This document shows, one piece after another, positions 1-6,733 of a stretch of DNA of 21,158 bases; the first letter of the stretch is position 1; the number at the start of each line of letters is the position of its first letter. The notes beneath the pieces are model-generated. The model searched no databases. It was not told the origin of the DNA and saw only the letters and a program-made list of their open reading frames with translations. The DNA is from JAUWCW01 sp030609125 [NCBI: Candidatus Rokuibacteriota bacterium] (lineage in GTDB: Bacteria; JAUVQV01). The stretch is from positions 1 through 21,158 of the forward strand of contig JAUWCW010000006.1 in the NCBI GenBank assembly GCA_030609125.1, read 5' to 3'. The position numbers were made by a program, and so were the translations under genes.

Positions 1-1
1 C

Positions 2-424
2 AGCGAAAGAGCCTTCCTCACCCATCAGGACAGACTGGTCAAGGAGCTGGCTCTCGCCGGCATTGCTTCCATGGAAGAGGCCAACCGCTATCTGAGAAAG
101 ACCTATATGCCTGCCTTCAACGATGAGTTCATGGAACCGGCTGCCGAAGAGGGCTCCGCCTTTATCCCCCTCCTCAACGGGGACATCGATGAGATACTCT
201 GCGAACAGTATGACCGGACTGTCCGGCGCGACAACTGCATCGCCTTCGAAGGGCTGACCATCCAGATCCCCCCGGACAAATACCGCGTGAGCTACTTCAA
301 AACTACCGTGAGGGTCCACCGCTATCCCGACAGCTCACTGGCTATCTTCCACGGCACCAGAAAACTGGCTGCCTATCACCCCAACGGAACCATCATGACT
401 CCCAGAAAGGAGAAGGCTGCCTAA
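2..424 (+). CDS. ISNCY/IS1202-like family transposase, C-terminal part
   Basis: The reading frame is open to the left edge of the window, so the gene starts upstream; the first in-window ATG (71) is internal. The visible 140 residues begin with SERAFLTHQDRLVKEL, which resembles the stretch carrying or following the last acidic residue of the DDE integrase core in these transposases. A tail follows with DIDEILCEQYDRTV, LTIQIPPDKYR and a near-terminal LAIFHG motif, which I recognise as the conserved C-terminal region of ISNCY-type (IS1202 group) transposases. It acts in cut-and-paste or copy-type DNA transposition of its own element. The end at TAA 422-424 looks natural and is followed directly by the IS terminus. 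Family assignment is by recalled similarity, not by search. Whether the full gene is intact cannot be judged here. Confidence 0.82.
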   Translation, partial: SERAFLTHQDRLVKELALAGIASMEEANRYLRKTYMPAFNDEFMEPAAEEGSAFIPLLNGDIDEILCEQYDRTVRRDNCIAFEGLTIQIPPDKYRVSYFKTTVRVHRYPDSSLAIFHGTRKLAAYHPNGTIMTPRKEKAA

Positions 425-444
425 GCCAATCCCAGCACTCAGGC

Positions 445-497
445 AAAGCGGACAATTCATTTGCTACAAAAGCGGACAAATCTATTTGTTGCTAACA
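445..497 (+). repeat. Terminal repeats of the IS: two direct copies of AAAGCGGACAA
   Basis: AAAGCGGACAA occurs at 445-455 and again at 469-479, 24 bp apart. Each copy is followed by an AT-rich stretch ending in TTGCTA (461-466 and 489-494), so the repeat unit is about 22-26 bp. The outer copy leads to the inferred IS tip at 497. Paired sites of this kind at an IS end are typical of transposase binding sites; that role is inferred. Confidence 0.7.
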
Positions 498-534
498 GAT
501 GGAGACCGGCACCAGCACGGGGACGGGGCGCGTA

Positions 535-1050
535 TCACCGGGGCATACCCCTGATGACCCTTCTCCAGCCCTCGCTCTCCACCTCGGTCCTCGAAAGGAT
601 CTGCACCTCGCAGTGAACGGGATCGCCGTTCTCCCTGTAGGCCTGGCGGAACCCCGCCAGTGTCTCCTGCAGGATCACGTACGTTCCGGACCTCGGTGTT
701 TCGATGAGCGGTATTTCGAGGGCCACGGAAGTGAGATTGAGATCCCGGACAGCCTGCCCGACTCGACGGAATTGCGCGGAAGCCTCTTCCCTTCTCAACT
801 CCGCCCCTCCACCGAGCCCCAGGAGCAGAAGTTTGGGGGTCAGGAGCTTGCCCTTCAGGGCCACCAGGGTCATCTCGCCCGCGCCGCCTTTCAGGGTTCC
901 TTCCAGTATCTGCCTCGACAGGAACCCCCCCAGGTACCAGTCGACTTTGCCCACGAGCCCCCGCGGCGGTCTCACCTCGGCGGTGATTCCGGCAATGAAA
1001 ATGTCGGCTTTAGCCCGCGTTATGTCCTGGTAAAAGGCGGTCACCCTCAC
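535..1050 (-). CDS. Free-standing peptidase M17 N-terminal (macro-like) domain protein
   Basis: This 171-residue protein resembles the N-terminal, non-catalytic domain of leucyl aminopeptidase (family M17). It opens with an ADIFIAGI strand at 15-22, has the central KLLLLGLGGGAEL segment at 73-85, then a helix with VRDLNLTSVALEIP (101-114). The metal-binding catalytic domain of M17 is absent and there is no room for it downstream, so peptidase activity is not expected. No signal peptide or membrane segment is seen. The start is a GTG at 1048-1050 with an AGGAGG ribosome site 7 bases upstream, 41 bp inside the end of corC, so it is translated as the last gene of the phoH-ybeY-dgkA-corC string. 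The gene ends 37 bp from the IS, and its terminator may have been displaced by the insertion. The function is unknown; macro-like folds suggest binding of a nucleotide or similar ligand, which is speculative. Confidence 0.75.
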   Translation of the reverse strand: MRVTAFYQDITRAKADIFIAGITAEVRPPRGLVGKVDWYLGGFLSRQILEGTLKGGAGEMTLVALKGKLLTPKLLLLGLGGGAELRREEASAQFRRVGQAVRDLNLTSVALEIPLIETPRSGTYVILQETLAGFRQAYRENGDPVHCEVQILSRTEVESEGWRRVIRGMPR

Positions 1051-1948
1051 CGTCGGACCTCCTGATTTGAACTTTCACCACACGACGACCGTCGGTCTTC
1101 GCCACCCGGAAGAGGTACTCGTGAAAGGGGACCTCCTCCCCCGGCCGCGGGAGCCTGCCCAGGAGCTCTCCCATCAGCCCGCCGACAGTTTCTGATTCTA
1201 TACCCTTCAGATCCGCTTCGCGAATGCCGAGCTTCTCCGCCAGCTCCCACATCCCGATCCTCGTGTCCACAAGCCAGCCGCCGTCTGTTTCCCTGATCAG
1301 CTCCTCCTCGCCCCTGTCGAACTCGTCCTCCACCTCGCCGATTATCTCCTCCACGATGTCCTCCAGGGTTATGAGGCCCCCCGTCCCGCCGAACTCGTCC
1401 ACCACGACGGCAAGGTGCGTTCGCGTTCTCTTCATCTCCCGCAGCAGGTCGCTTATTCTCTCGCTCCCGGGTATGAAGATAACGGGGCGCAGCAGGGAAC
1501 TGATGGAGATCCCCTCCCGTCCGCTCTGCCACACCTTGATCAGATCCTTGGAGTGGAGAACGCCGACTATCTGGTCGATGGTGTCCCTGTAGACGGGAAT
1601 CCTGGTGTGCCCCACCCTGATGATGTTCTCCCGCACGTCGGAGAGTTCCGTTCCCAGCTCCAGCGTCACCATGTCCATCCTCGGCACCATCACCTCCCTG
1701 ACCAGGGTGTCGCCGAACTCAATCACGCTGTGCAGGAGCTCTTCGTCCTCCTTGTCCATCACGCCCTCCTGCATCCCCTCGTCTATGAGGCTCTGCAGTT
1801 CCTCCTCGATCATCTCCGACGGGGAAACCTTGTCCAGGCGCTGTATCATCCTCTCCACGTTCCTCTTGAGCGACCGCAGGACCTTGAGGAGAGGCACAAG
1901 CACAATCCGGGTGACAAGCCCCTTCTCCTGGCGTGCGGCCTCGCTCAT
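1010..1948 (-). CDS. corC: CorC/HlyC-family CBS-domain protein
   Basis: This is a 312-residue protein of the CorC (YbeX) type. Residues 1-80 form a charged helical leader and there is no DUF21 membrane domain, so it is the soluble, short class. A tandem CBS pair follows (about 85-205), with VREVMVPRMDMVTL at the start and VVVDEFGGTGGLITLEDIVEEIIGE split around residue 190. The transporter-associated (CorC_HlyC) domain is at about 215-295. Family members are linked to magnesium/cobalt efflux and, in the ybeX context, to ribosome and rRNA metabolism. The exact role here is not shown by the sequence. It sits 6 bp after dgkA-pap2 and overlaps the M17-N gene by 41 bp. ATG start at 1948. The phoH-ybeY-dgkA-corC order supports orthology with ybeX. 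Confidence 0.9.
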   Translation of the reverse strand: MSEAARQEKGLVTRIVLVPLLKVLRSLKRNVERMIQRLDKVSPSEMIEEELQSLIDEGMQEGVMDKEDEELLHSVIEFGDTLVREVMVPRMDMVTLELGTELSDVRENIIRVGHTRIPVYRDTIDQIVGVLHSKDLIKVWQSGREGISISSLLRPVIFIPGSERISDLLREMKRTRTHLAVVVDEFGGTGGLITLEDIVEEIIGEVEDEFDRGEEELIRETDGGWLVDTRIGMWELAEKLGIREADLKGIESETVGGLMGELLGRLPRPGEEVPFHEYLFRVAKTDGRRVVKVQIRRSDGEGDRLLPGHNAG

Positions 1949-1954
1949 CGCTCG

Positions 1955-2650
1955 TCACCGCAGGAGCTGAAAAACCAGCACCGTAAAGAGAACGCCCAGG
2001 GCGGCCCCCACCAGGACCTCCCGCATCGTGTGAATCCTGAAAACCAGTCTGCTCTGGGCCACCATTATCGCCAGAAGGAGTGTCAGCATCATGACAAGAA
2101 AGCTGCCGCTGAGAAAGGTCACGGCAGTGGCGACGGAGAACGCCACCGCCGAGTGACCGCTCGGCATGCCGCCCCTCAGAACCTGCCCCTTTCCGAAGGA
2201 GGCTTTCCCGGCGACCACCAGCAGAACCACGCCTATGAGCGTGAGGGCCGTTACGAACTCCGATCCCTTCTCCACGTAATCCGCAATGCTCAGAACCGGC
2301 CCCCTGATTTTCGGAGCCAGGATCAGGTAACCACAGGTGAGAGCTACCGCCGAGGCCACGAGAACGGCGCCGGCGGCGGTGTCCTTGGCGGTCTTGGCCA
2401 GAGGATGGTAGTTCTCTGAGACCAGGTCCACCGCCTCTTCCACGGCGCTGTTGAAAAGCTCGGCCGTGATCACCATGCCGATCACGAGGGTCATCATGAT
2501 GAATTCCGTCCTCGAGATGTTGAGCAGCAGGGAGGCCATGACCGCCAGAAAGGCGAAGAGGAGATGATACCTGATGTTGCGCTGGGTCCTGGCGGCGCGC
2601 ACCAGTCCCGTCGCCGCGTCGTTGAAGCTGGAAAACCAGTCCCTTCTCAC
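1955..2650 (-). CDS. dgkA: Diacylglycerol/undecaprenol kinase fused to a PAP2-type phosphatase domain
   Basis: Two membrane enzymes are in one 231-residue chain. Residues 1-110 are DgkA-like: the RNIRYH segment (24-29), two helices at about 30-47 and 50-69, then AELFNSAVEEAVD with E64, N67 and E71, and HPLAKTAKDTAAGAV with K89 and D90. These are the signature residues of small prokaryotic lipid kinases that phosphorylate undecaprenol or diacylglycerol. Residues 125-231 are PAP2-like, with PSGH at 163-166 and an SR-x5-H motif at 200-207, followed by further membrane helices. The first PAP2 motif (K-x6-RP) is not recognisable and the usual final Asp is Glu211, so phosphatase activity is uncertain. 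The chain could phosphorylate and dephosphorylate the same class of lipid carrier. GTG start at 2650 overlaps the ybeY stop by 4 bp, so translation is coupled. Confidence 0.88.
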   Translation of the reverse strand: MRRDWFSSFNDAATGLVRAARTQRNIRYHLLFAFLAVMASLLLNISRTEFIMMTLVIGMVITAELFNSAVEEAVDLVSENYHPLAKTAKDTAAGAVLVASAVALTCGYLILAPKIRGPVLSIADYVEKGSEFVTALTLIGVVLLVVAGKASFGKGQVLRGGMPSGHSAVAFSVATAVTFLSGSFLVMMLTLLLAIMVAQSRLVFRIHTMREVLVGAALGVLFTVLVFQLLR

Positions 2651-3084
2651 GGCCGCCGCCCCTGCAGTATCTTTTTCGTCCAGCGCTCCATCTTCCTTAT
2701 TTCCGCTTCCGAACCGGTGTGATCGAAGCCGGCGAGATGGAGGATGCCGTGCACGGCCAGCAGGTCAAGCTCATTCTCCAGGGGGTGGCCCTCCTCGGAG
2801 GCCTGACGCGCGGCGGTCTCCACGGATATGACCACGTCACCCATCAGGCCCGGGTTGATCCCGGCGTGTTCCCCTTCGGTCTGGGAAAAAGCCAGCACGT
2901 CCGTGGGGGCGTTCCTGTGCCGGTAGTGCCGGTTCATTTCACGGATCCTGCGATCGCTCACGTACACGATTGACACCTGCGCGTTTTCCAGGCCGACAGC
3001 CCGCAGGGCCTTCCCGGCAAGAGCGACGGCCCTCTCCCTGTCCACGGGAAACTTCCTCTGCAGGTTTCTGACCTCTATTTCCAC
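2647..3084 (-). CDS. ybeY: Endoribonuclease YbeY (16S rRNA maturation)
   Basis: This is a 145-residue single-domain metalloprotein of the UPF0054/YbeY family, at normal length. The zinc motif H-x3-H-x5-H is complete (H112, H116, H122, in VHGILHLAGFDH), and the conserved TDVLAF block is at 61-66. Family members are single-strand RNases that act in 16S rRNA 3'-end processing and late ribosome quality control in the cytoplasm. The gene lies 3 bp after phoH and overlaps dgkA-pap2 by 4 bp, the arrangement seen in very many bacteria. The start is a GTG at 3082-3084, with a GAAGAGG-type ribosome site inside the end of phoH; no better ATG is present upstream. Confidence 0.95.
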   Translation of the reverse strand: MEIEVRNLQRKFPVDRERAVALAGKALRAVGLENAQVSIVYVSDRRIREMNRHYRHRNAPTDVLAFSQTEGEHAGINPGLMGDVVISVETAARQASEEGHPLENELDLLAVHGILHLAGFDHTGSEAEIRKMERWTKKILQGRRP

Positions 3085-3087
3085 CGA

Positions 3088-4113
3088 TCAGGCCTCTTCT
3101 TCTTCGGCAGAATTCCCGCGCCCCGGCCTGCCGCCGCCCGCCGCCCCCTGGCTGCCGGGCCGAAAGCTGTCATAGGCACGGACAATTCTCTGGACCAGCT
3201 CGTGCCGCACCACATCTTTCGCACTGAACATGACGGTCTCGACCCCTTTGACGTCCCGCAGGATGTCCCGCGCCTCTATGAGCCCCGACTGTCTCTCGGC
3301 GGGCAGGTCTATCTGGGTGATATCCCCGGTCACAACAGCCCTGGAGTCGAAACCCATCCTGGTGAGAAACATCTTCATCTGCTCCGACGTCGCGTTCTGC
3401 CCCTCGTCAAGTATGATGAATGAACCGTCAAGCGTTCTCCCCCTCATGAATGCCAGGGGCGCGATTTCGATGGTGCCCCTCTCCACCAGTCTCCGCACTT
3501 TCTCCGCGTCCATCATCTGGTAGAGGGCGTCGTAGAGAGGACGCAGATAGGGGTGGATCTTCTCGTAGATGTCGCCCGGGAGAAACCCCAGCTTTTCTCC
3601 CGCCTCCACCGCCGGCCGGGTAAGAATTATCCGTGACACCTTCTTGCGTACCAGGAAAGATACGGCCATGGCCATGGCGAGGAAGGTCTTTCCCGTCCCG
3701 GCAGGCCCGATTCCCAGCACGAGGGCACGCTTTCCCATGGCATGCACGTATCTTCGCTGGTTGGTGCTCTTGGGTGTGATATGCTTCTTGTTGGGGGCGA
3801 CAAAGATGATTTCCTCGAAAACCTCCTCCAGGTCCTGCCCCTGCCGGAAAAAGGCCGTGGCGGCGTAGCGGATATCCCCTTCCTGAACGAGGAGGCCCTT
3901 CTTCCTGAGGGACGTCACCTCCCTGAGAAATTGCCGGGTTTTTTCCAGCCCTTCCGGGCTGCCCTCCATCATGACCTTGTTGCCCCTGGCGGCTATCCGG
4001 ATCCCGGCGCACTCCTCCATCACTCTGAGGTTCGCGTCCCGGGTTCCGAAGAGCCAGGAAAGATCCTCCCCGCCCTCGATGGTCTCTTCGCCCGTCACAG
4101 GCTCTTGCGTCAT
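3088..4113 (-). CDS. phoH: PhoH-family ATPase (YbeZ-like)
   Basis: This is a 341-residue P-loop protein. An N-terminal KH-like segment (about 25-80) precedes the PhoH ATPase core. Walker A is GPAGTGKT (136-143), followed by TRPAVEAGEKLGFLPG (165-180) and Walker B FIILDEGQN (232-240), all intact. The C-terminal tail (after about 318) is Gly/Arg-rich and then acidic, and is probably disordered. Family members hydrolyse ATP and are thought to work with YbeY in RNA handling; many are induced by phosphate or heat stress, but nothing in this sequence shows such control. ATG start at 4113, 25 bp after hisG. Adjacent ybeY supports the ybeZ assignment rather than a toxin-linked PhoH2, since no PIN domain is fused here. 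Confidence 0.95.
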   Translation of the reverse strand: MTQEPVTGEETIEGGEDLSWLFGTRDANLRVMEECAGIRIAARGNKVMMEGSPEGLEKTRQFLREVTSLRKKGLLVQEGDIRYAATAFFRQGQDLEEVFEEIIFVAPNKKHITPKSTNQRRYVHAMGKRALVLGIGPAGTGKTFLAMAMAVSFLVRKKVSRIILTRPAVEAGEKLGFLPGDIYEKIHPYLRPLYDALYQMMDAEKVRRLVERGTIEIAPLAFMRGRTLDGSFIILDEGQNATSEQMKMFLTRMGFDSRAVVTGDITQIDLPAERQSGLIEARDILRDVKGVETVMFSAKDVVRHELVQRIVRAYDSFRPGSQGAAGGGRPGRGNSAEEEEA

Positions 4114-4138
4114 GCCGCCGTCCCCCGCTGCCTTTTCT

Positions 4139-5011
4139 TCAAAGAATTATCTTGTTCAGCGGGTACTCGACGATGCCGCTGGCGCCGGCCCGCTTCAGTT
4201 CGGGAAGAATGTCCCGCACCACCTTCTCCTCGATGATGACTTCCAGGGCCATCCATTCACCGTCGGCCAGGTCCGAGATCGTCGGCGTGTGCATCGCCGG
4301 CAGCACCTTGAGGATTCCCTGGAGGCTCTTCCTCGGCAGGTTCATCTTCAGTCCCACCTTTTCCTCCGCCAGCAGGGCCCCCTGCAGAAGCAGGTCGAGG
4401 TTCTCGATCTTCTTTCTTTTCCACGGGTTCTTCCAGGCCTCGTGGTTCGCAATGAGCTTGGTCGTGGATTCCATCACGGTCTCGACGATGCGCAGGTTAT
4501 TGGCCCTCAGAGACGCCCCCGTCTCCGTCAGCTCAACGATGGCGTCGGCGAGAAGCGGCGGCTTGGCCTCCGTCGACCCCCACGAAAATTCCAGGTCCAC
4601 CTTGACCCCCCGTTTTTTGAAAAAATCACGCGACACCTTCACCAGTTCAGTGGCTACCCGCTTGCCCTCCAGGTCTTCCGCCTTCCTTACACGGGAGCCC
4701 TGCGGAACCGCCAGGACCCAGCGCACGGGGCCCAATCCGCCCTTGGCGTAGTTGAGGTCGGAAACCAGCTTCACCCTGGCTCCCGTTTCCCTCGTCCAAT
4801 CCAGTCCGGTGAGGCCCACGTCAAGAATGCCGTTGCCCACGTGCGTCGCCATCTCCTGCGCCCTCAGGAGCAGGCCCGTCAACTCGGGGTCGTCAAAGGA
4901 TGGGTAAAGGGAGCGCGCGCCCACGTGCACCTGGAAGCCGGCTTTCTTGAAGAGACGAAAGGTCGATTCCTGCAGACTGCCTTTCGGCAGCCCAATCTTA
5001 AGTTTTCTCAT
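4139..5011 (-). CDS. hisG: ATP phosphoribosyltransferase, long form
   Basis: This enzyme catalyses the first step of histidine synthesis, joining ATP and PRPP to give phosphoribosyl-ATP. The 290-residue length marks the long, self-contained form with a C-terminal regulatory ACT-like domain (about 213-290), so no hisZ partner is needed. The N-terminal [12 protein letters not shown] (4-15), the DVGLTGLDW block (64-72) and the PRPP-binding [18 protein letters not shown] segment (156-173) are all present. Feedback inhibition by histidine through the C-terminal domain is known for the family. ATG at 5011 has an AAGGAG site 5 bases upstream. It is a lone his gene: neither neighbour belongs to the pathway. 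Confidence 0.95.
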   Translation of the reverse strand: MRKLKIGLPKGSLQESTFRLFKKAGFQVHVGARSLYPSFDDPELTGLLLRAQEMATHVGNGILDVGLTGLDWTRETGARVKLVSDLNYAKGGLGPVRWVLAVPQGSRVRKAEDLEGKRVATELVKVSRDFFKKRGVKVDLEFSWGSTEAKPPLLADAIVELTETGASLRANNLRIVETVMESTTKLIANHEAWKNPWKRKKIENLDLLLQGALLAEEKVGLKMNLPRKSLQGILKVLPAMHTPTISDLADGEWMALEVIIEEKVVRDILPELKRAGASGIVEYPLNKIIL

Positions 5012-5054
5012 TCTTGCTCCTTCATTGCCCTGGTCTCTCCTGTATTGTTCGCTG

Positions 5055-6119
5055 TCACCTGCTGTTCTTCTTCGACTTCTCCTTGAAAAGCCTGAGCGCC
5101 GACTTGCGCAGGGCCTCAGGGATATTCCGGTTTTTGGCCAGCCCGTCGAGCTCGCGGAGGCTCATCCTCTTGACCTGCTGCAGGGAAATCGCCAGCGGCG
5201 TCTTGGGATTCATGGCCAGCGCCCGCCTGACCGTGATCAGCTTCAGCCATTCTCTCTTGTTGCCGATGTGGCGAAGCACGTCATCGGAAACATTCGTCGA
5301 CCTGGCGTACAGTTCCAGCTCACTGTCGGTGATCCTCGGGTTTTCGAGGACCTTCACGGCTACGAGGCGGTTCTTGTCCCTGATGAGAATCTTCCTCACC
5401 TCGCCGTTTCCCTTGCCCGCCAGCGCCACCTTCTGACCCGCCGTCATCGTCCTCAGAATCTGCTGTATGGTCTGTTTCTCCTGTTCTACCGCCGCGGCAC
5501 CGCCCCCTTCGGAGGGACCCTCCCTCTTCTCCCGCTCCTCGACAAGGACCACCGGCGGCTCCTCTTCTTCCCCGGGCGCCCGCTCATCCCTGCGCGCCCG
5601 CGCCTGCTTCTTCACCTCCTTCGCCTCGCGCACGCGCTCCACCGACTCTTCCCAGAGTCTCAGAACGTTGGAGGGCGTGGACGTGTTGGCGCGCATGTTC
5701 TCCACGATCCGCGGCTCCCTTTCCAGCCGTCCCTGGTTGTGCCCGATCATTTCCAGGAGGGAGGGAAAGGGAAGCGTTGCCAGGAACGCCGCCGTCTCGT
5801 CTCCGCAGGCAGGATTCAGCAGGATCTTTTCCAGCGTCTCCTCGCTGCGCGAGAAGAGCCGTGCCAGTTTGCCCAGGAGCGCCGGCGGGGATTCAGCGGA
5901 TGCGCACACCCCGATGACCACCGTCTGCGGGACTTTTTTCAGGCTCTTCACCGCCTCGGGACGGTATTTCTCCTCGGCGGCAAGGAGCAAGAGGACTTCG
6001 AGCATCTGCGCCGGCCCGAGGGGTATGATTCCTTTGGCGAGCGACATCTTCACCTGTGGCGGCGCCGTTCCGCAGCGCACCTGTTCGAGCATGGCGCCCG
6101 GCGACAGATCGTCCGTCAT
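5055..6119 (-). CDS. Uncharacterised helical-repeat (LRV/HEAT-like) protein
   Basis: This is a 354-residue protein that I do not recognise by name. Residues 1-155 are helical with short repeated Leu/Pro patterns. Residues 156-215 form a highly charged Lys/Arg/Glu linker with acidic Pro-rich stretches, probably disordered. Residues 216-345 contain repeated motifs of the leucine-rich-variant or HEAT kind: [20 protein letters not shown] (253-272), [11 protein letters not shown] (276-286), [18 protein letters not shown] (297-314) and [12 protein letters not shown] (327-338). Such repeats usually serve protein binding. No catalytic motif, signal peptide or membrane segment is seen, so it is probably cytoplasmic. 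The ATG at 6119 is chosen over a start 42 bases upstream because GGAG lies 5 bases before it and it overlaps the cytochrome stop as ATGA. Coupling to the cytochrome gene and the chemosensory block suggests a shared role, which is inference. Confidence 0.75.
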   Translation of the reverse strand: MTDDLSPGAMLEQVRCGTAPPQVKMSLAKGIIPLGPAQMLEVLLLLAAEEKYRPEAVKSLKKVPQTVVIGVCASAESPPALLGKLARLFSRSEETLEKILLNPACGDETAAFLATLPFPSLLEMIGHNQGRLEREPRIVENMRANTSTPSNVLRLWEESVERVREAKEVKKQARARRDERAPGEEEEPPVVLVEEREKREGPSEGGGAAAVEQEKQTIQQILRTMTAGQKVALAGKGNGEVRKILIRDKNRLVAVKVLENPRITDSELELYARSTNVSDDVLRHIGNKREWLKLITVRRALAMNPKTPLAISLQQVKRMSLRELDGLAKNRNIPEALRKSALRLFKEKSKKNSR

Positions 6120-6682
6120 CTCTTCTCCGTCGGTAGAGGAGCAGTCCGCACAGCGGCGCACGGAATCGATCCGAGGGCGCTGGAAAGCACAAAATCAGGG
6201 GAGCTCTTGCGGGTGTGGCACCTTCTGCAGATTCTGCCCACCTCACAGGAGGCGCAATCCCTGCCGTAGGCGGTGGAGACCAGCGCAGGGTAGCCGCTGC
6301 CGGCGTGGTCCCCGGAAGGCCCGTGACACGCCTCGCAGGTGACACCAGCAAGCCCGGGAGTGCTCTCCCGGCCCTCGAACCCCTTCCACTCCCCGAAGCC
6401 GGTGGTGTGACAGCGCAGGCAGGCGGGGTTCCGCGCCTCTCCCGACACCTCGAGGGTGCGCAAACTCTCTGCATGAGCGGTCGCACTCCACAGCTCCTGG
6501 AGGACCTCATGACATTCGACGCAGGAACTCCGTCCGACGTACGGGCTCTCCCCCCGGGGTCTCTCCGCAACGGAGACCACCACGGAATCCGTGGGGGCGG
6601 TCACGGGTTCAGGCAGGCTTGCGGCACAGGCCATGACCGTGAAGGGAAGGATGAGGGCGGCGCTTCCGTATCTACCAGCCAT
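6116..6682 (-). CDS. Tetrahaem c-type cytochrome, probable lipoprotein (cytochrome c554-like)
   Basis: This is a 188-residue exported electron-transfer protein. The N-terminus (MAGRYGSAALILPFTVMACA) is a signal peptide with a plausible lipobox VMAC, so it is probably lipid-anchored. There are four CxxCH haem sites (CVECH, CLRCH, CEACH, CRRCH), spaced as in the cytochrome c554-like family: the YVGRSSCVECH opening, HTTGFGEWKGFEG and LAGVTCEACHGPSGDH. A fifth CxxC near the end (CASCE) lacks the histidine and would not bind haem conventionally. The ATG at 6682 is used; a TTG one codon upstream is also possible. The ribosome site (GGAA) is weak and 51 bp separate it from the pseudo-ATPase gene. 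Its stop overlaps the next gene by 4 bp. Proximity to a haem-binding chemoreceptor suggests a redox link; the electron donor and acceptor are unknown. Confidence 0.85.
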   Translation of the reverse strand: MAGRYGSAALILPFTVMACAASLPEPVTAPTDSVVVSVAERPRGESPYVGRSSCVECHEVLQELWSATAHAESLRTLEVSGEARNPACLRCHTTGFGEWKGFEGRESTPGLAGVTCEACHGPSGDHAGSGYPALVSTAYGRDCASCEVGRICRRCHTRKSSPDFVLSSALGSIPCAAVRTAPLPTEKR

Positions 6683-6733
6683 CAATGGTTCCAGGACGTC
6701 GTCCGTCGCTGCCGGAAAACGGTGAGTCGGTGC

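Larger units (their letters stand above)
1..497 (+). mobile_element. Right end of an ISNCY/IS1202-like insertion sequence (partial)
   Basis: The left part of the element lies outside the window. What is present is the 3' part of a transposase gene, about 20 bp of spacer, and a terminal region with two copies of an 11-bp AAAGCGGACAA repeat. The outer boundary is placed at 497 because the sequence ends GCTAACA there, that is TGT read inward from the other strand, as expected for such IS ends. The boundary is an inference, since the other end and any target duplication cannot be seen. The element stops 37 bp short of the stop codon of the convergent M17-N gene. Confidence 0.75.

Noticed and set aside
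3971-5086. A 371-codon plus-strand frame across hisG and phoH
   Set aside because: It runs antisense over two conserved genes and has shadow-like composition.
6116-6300. Possible frameshift at the C-terminus of the cytochrome
   Set aside because: The CASCE-VGRICRRCHT region and the short tail fit a natural end of this family as I recall it, and the stop overlaps the next start as ATGA, so no frame correction is needed.
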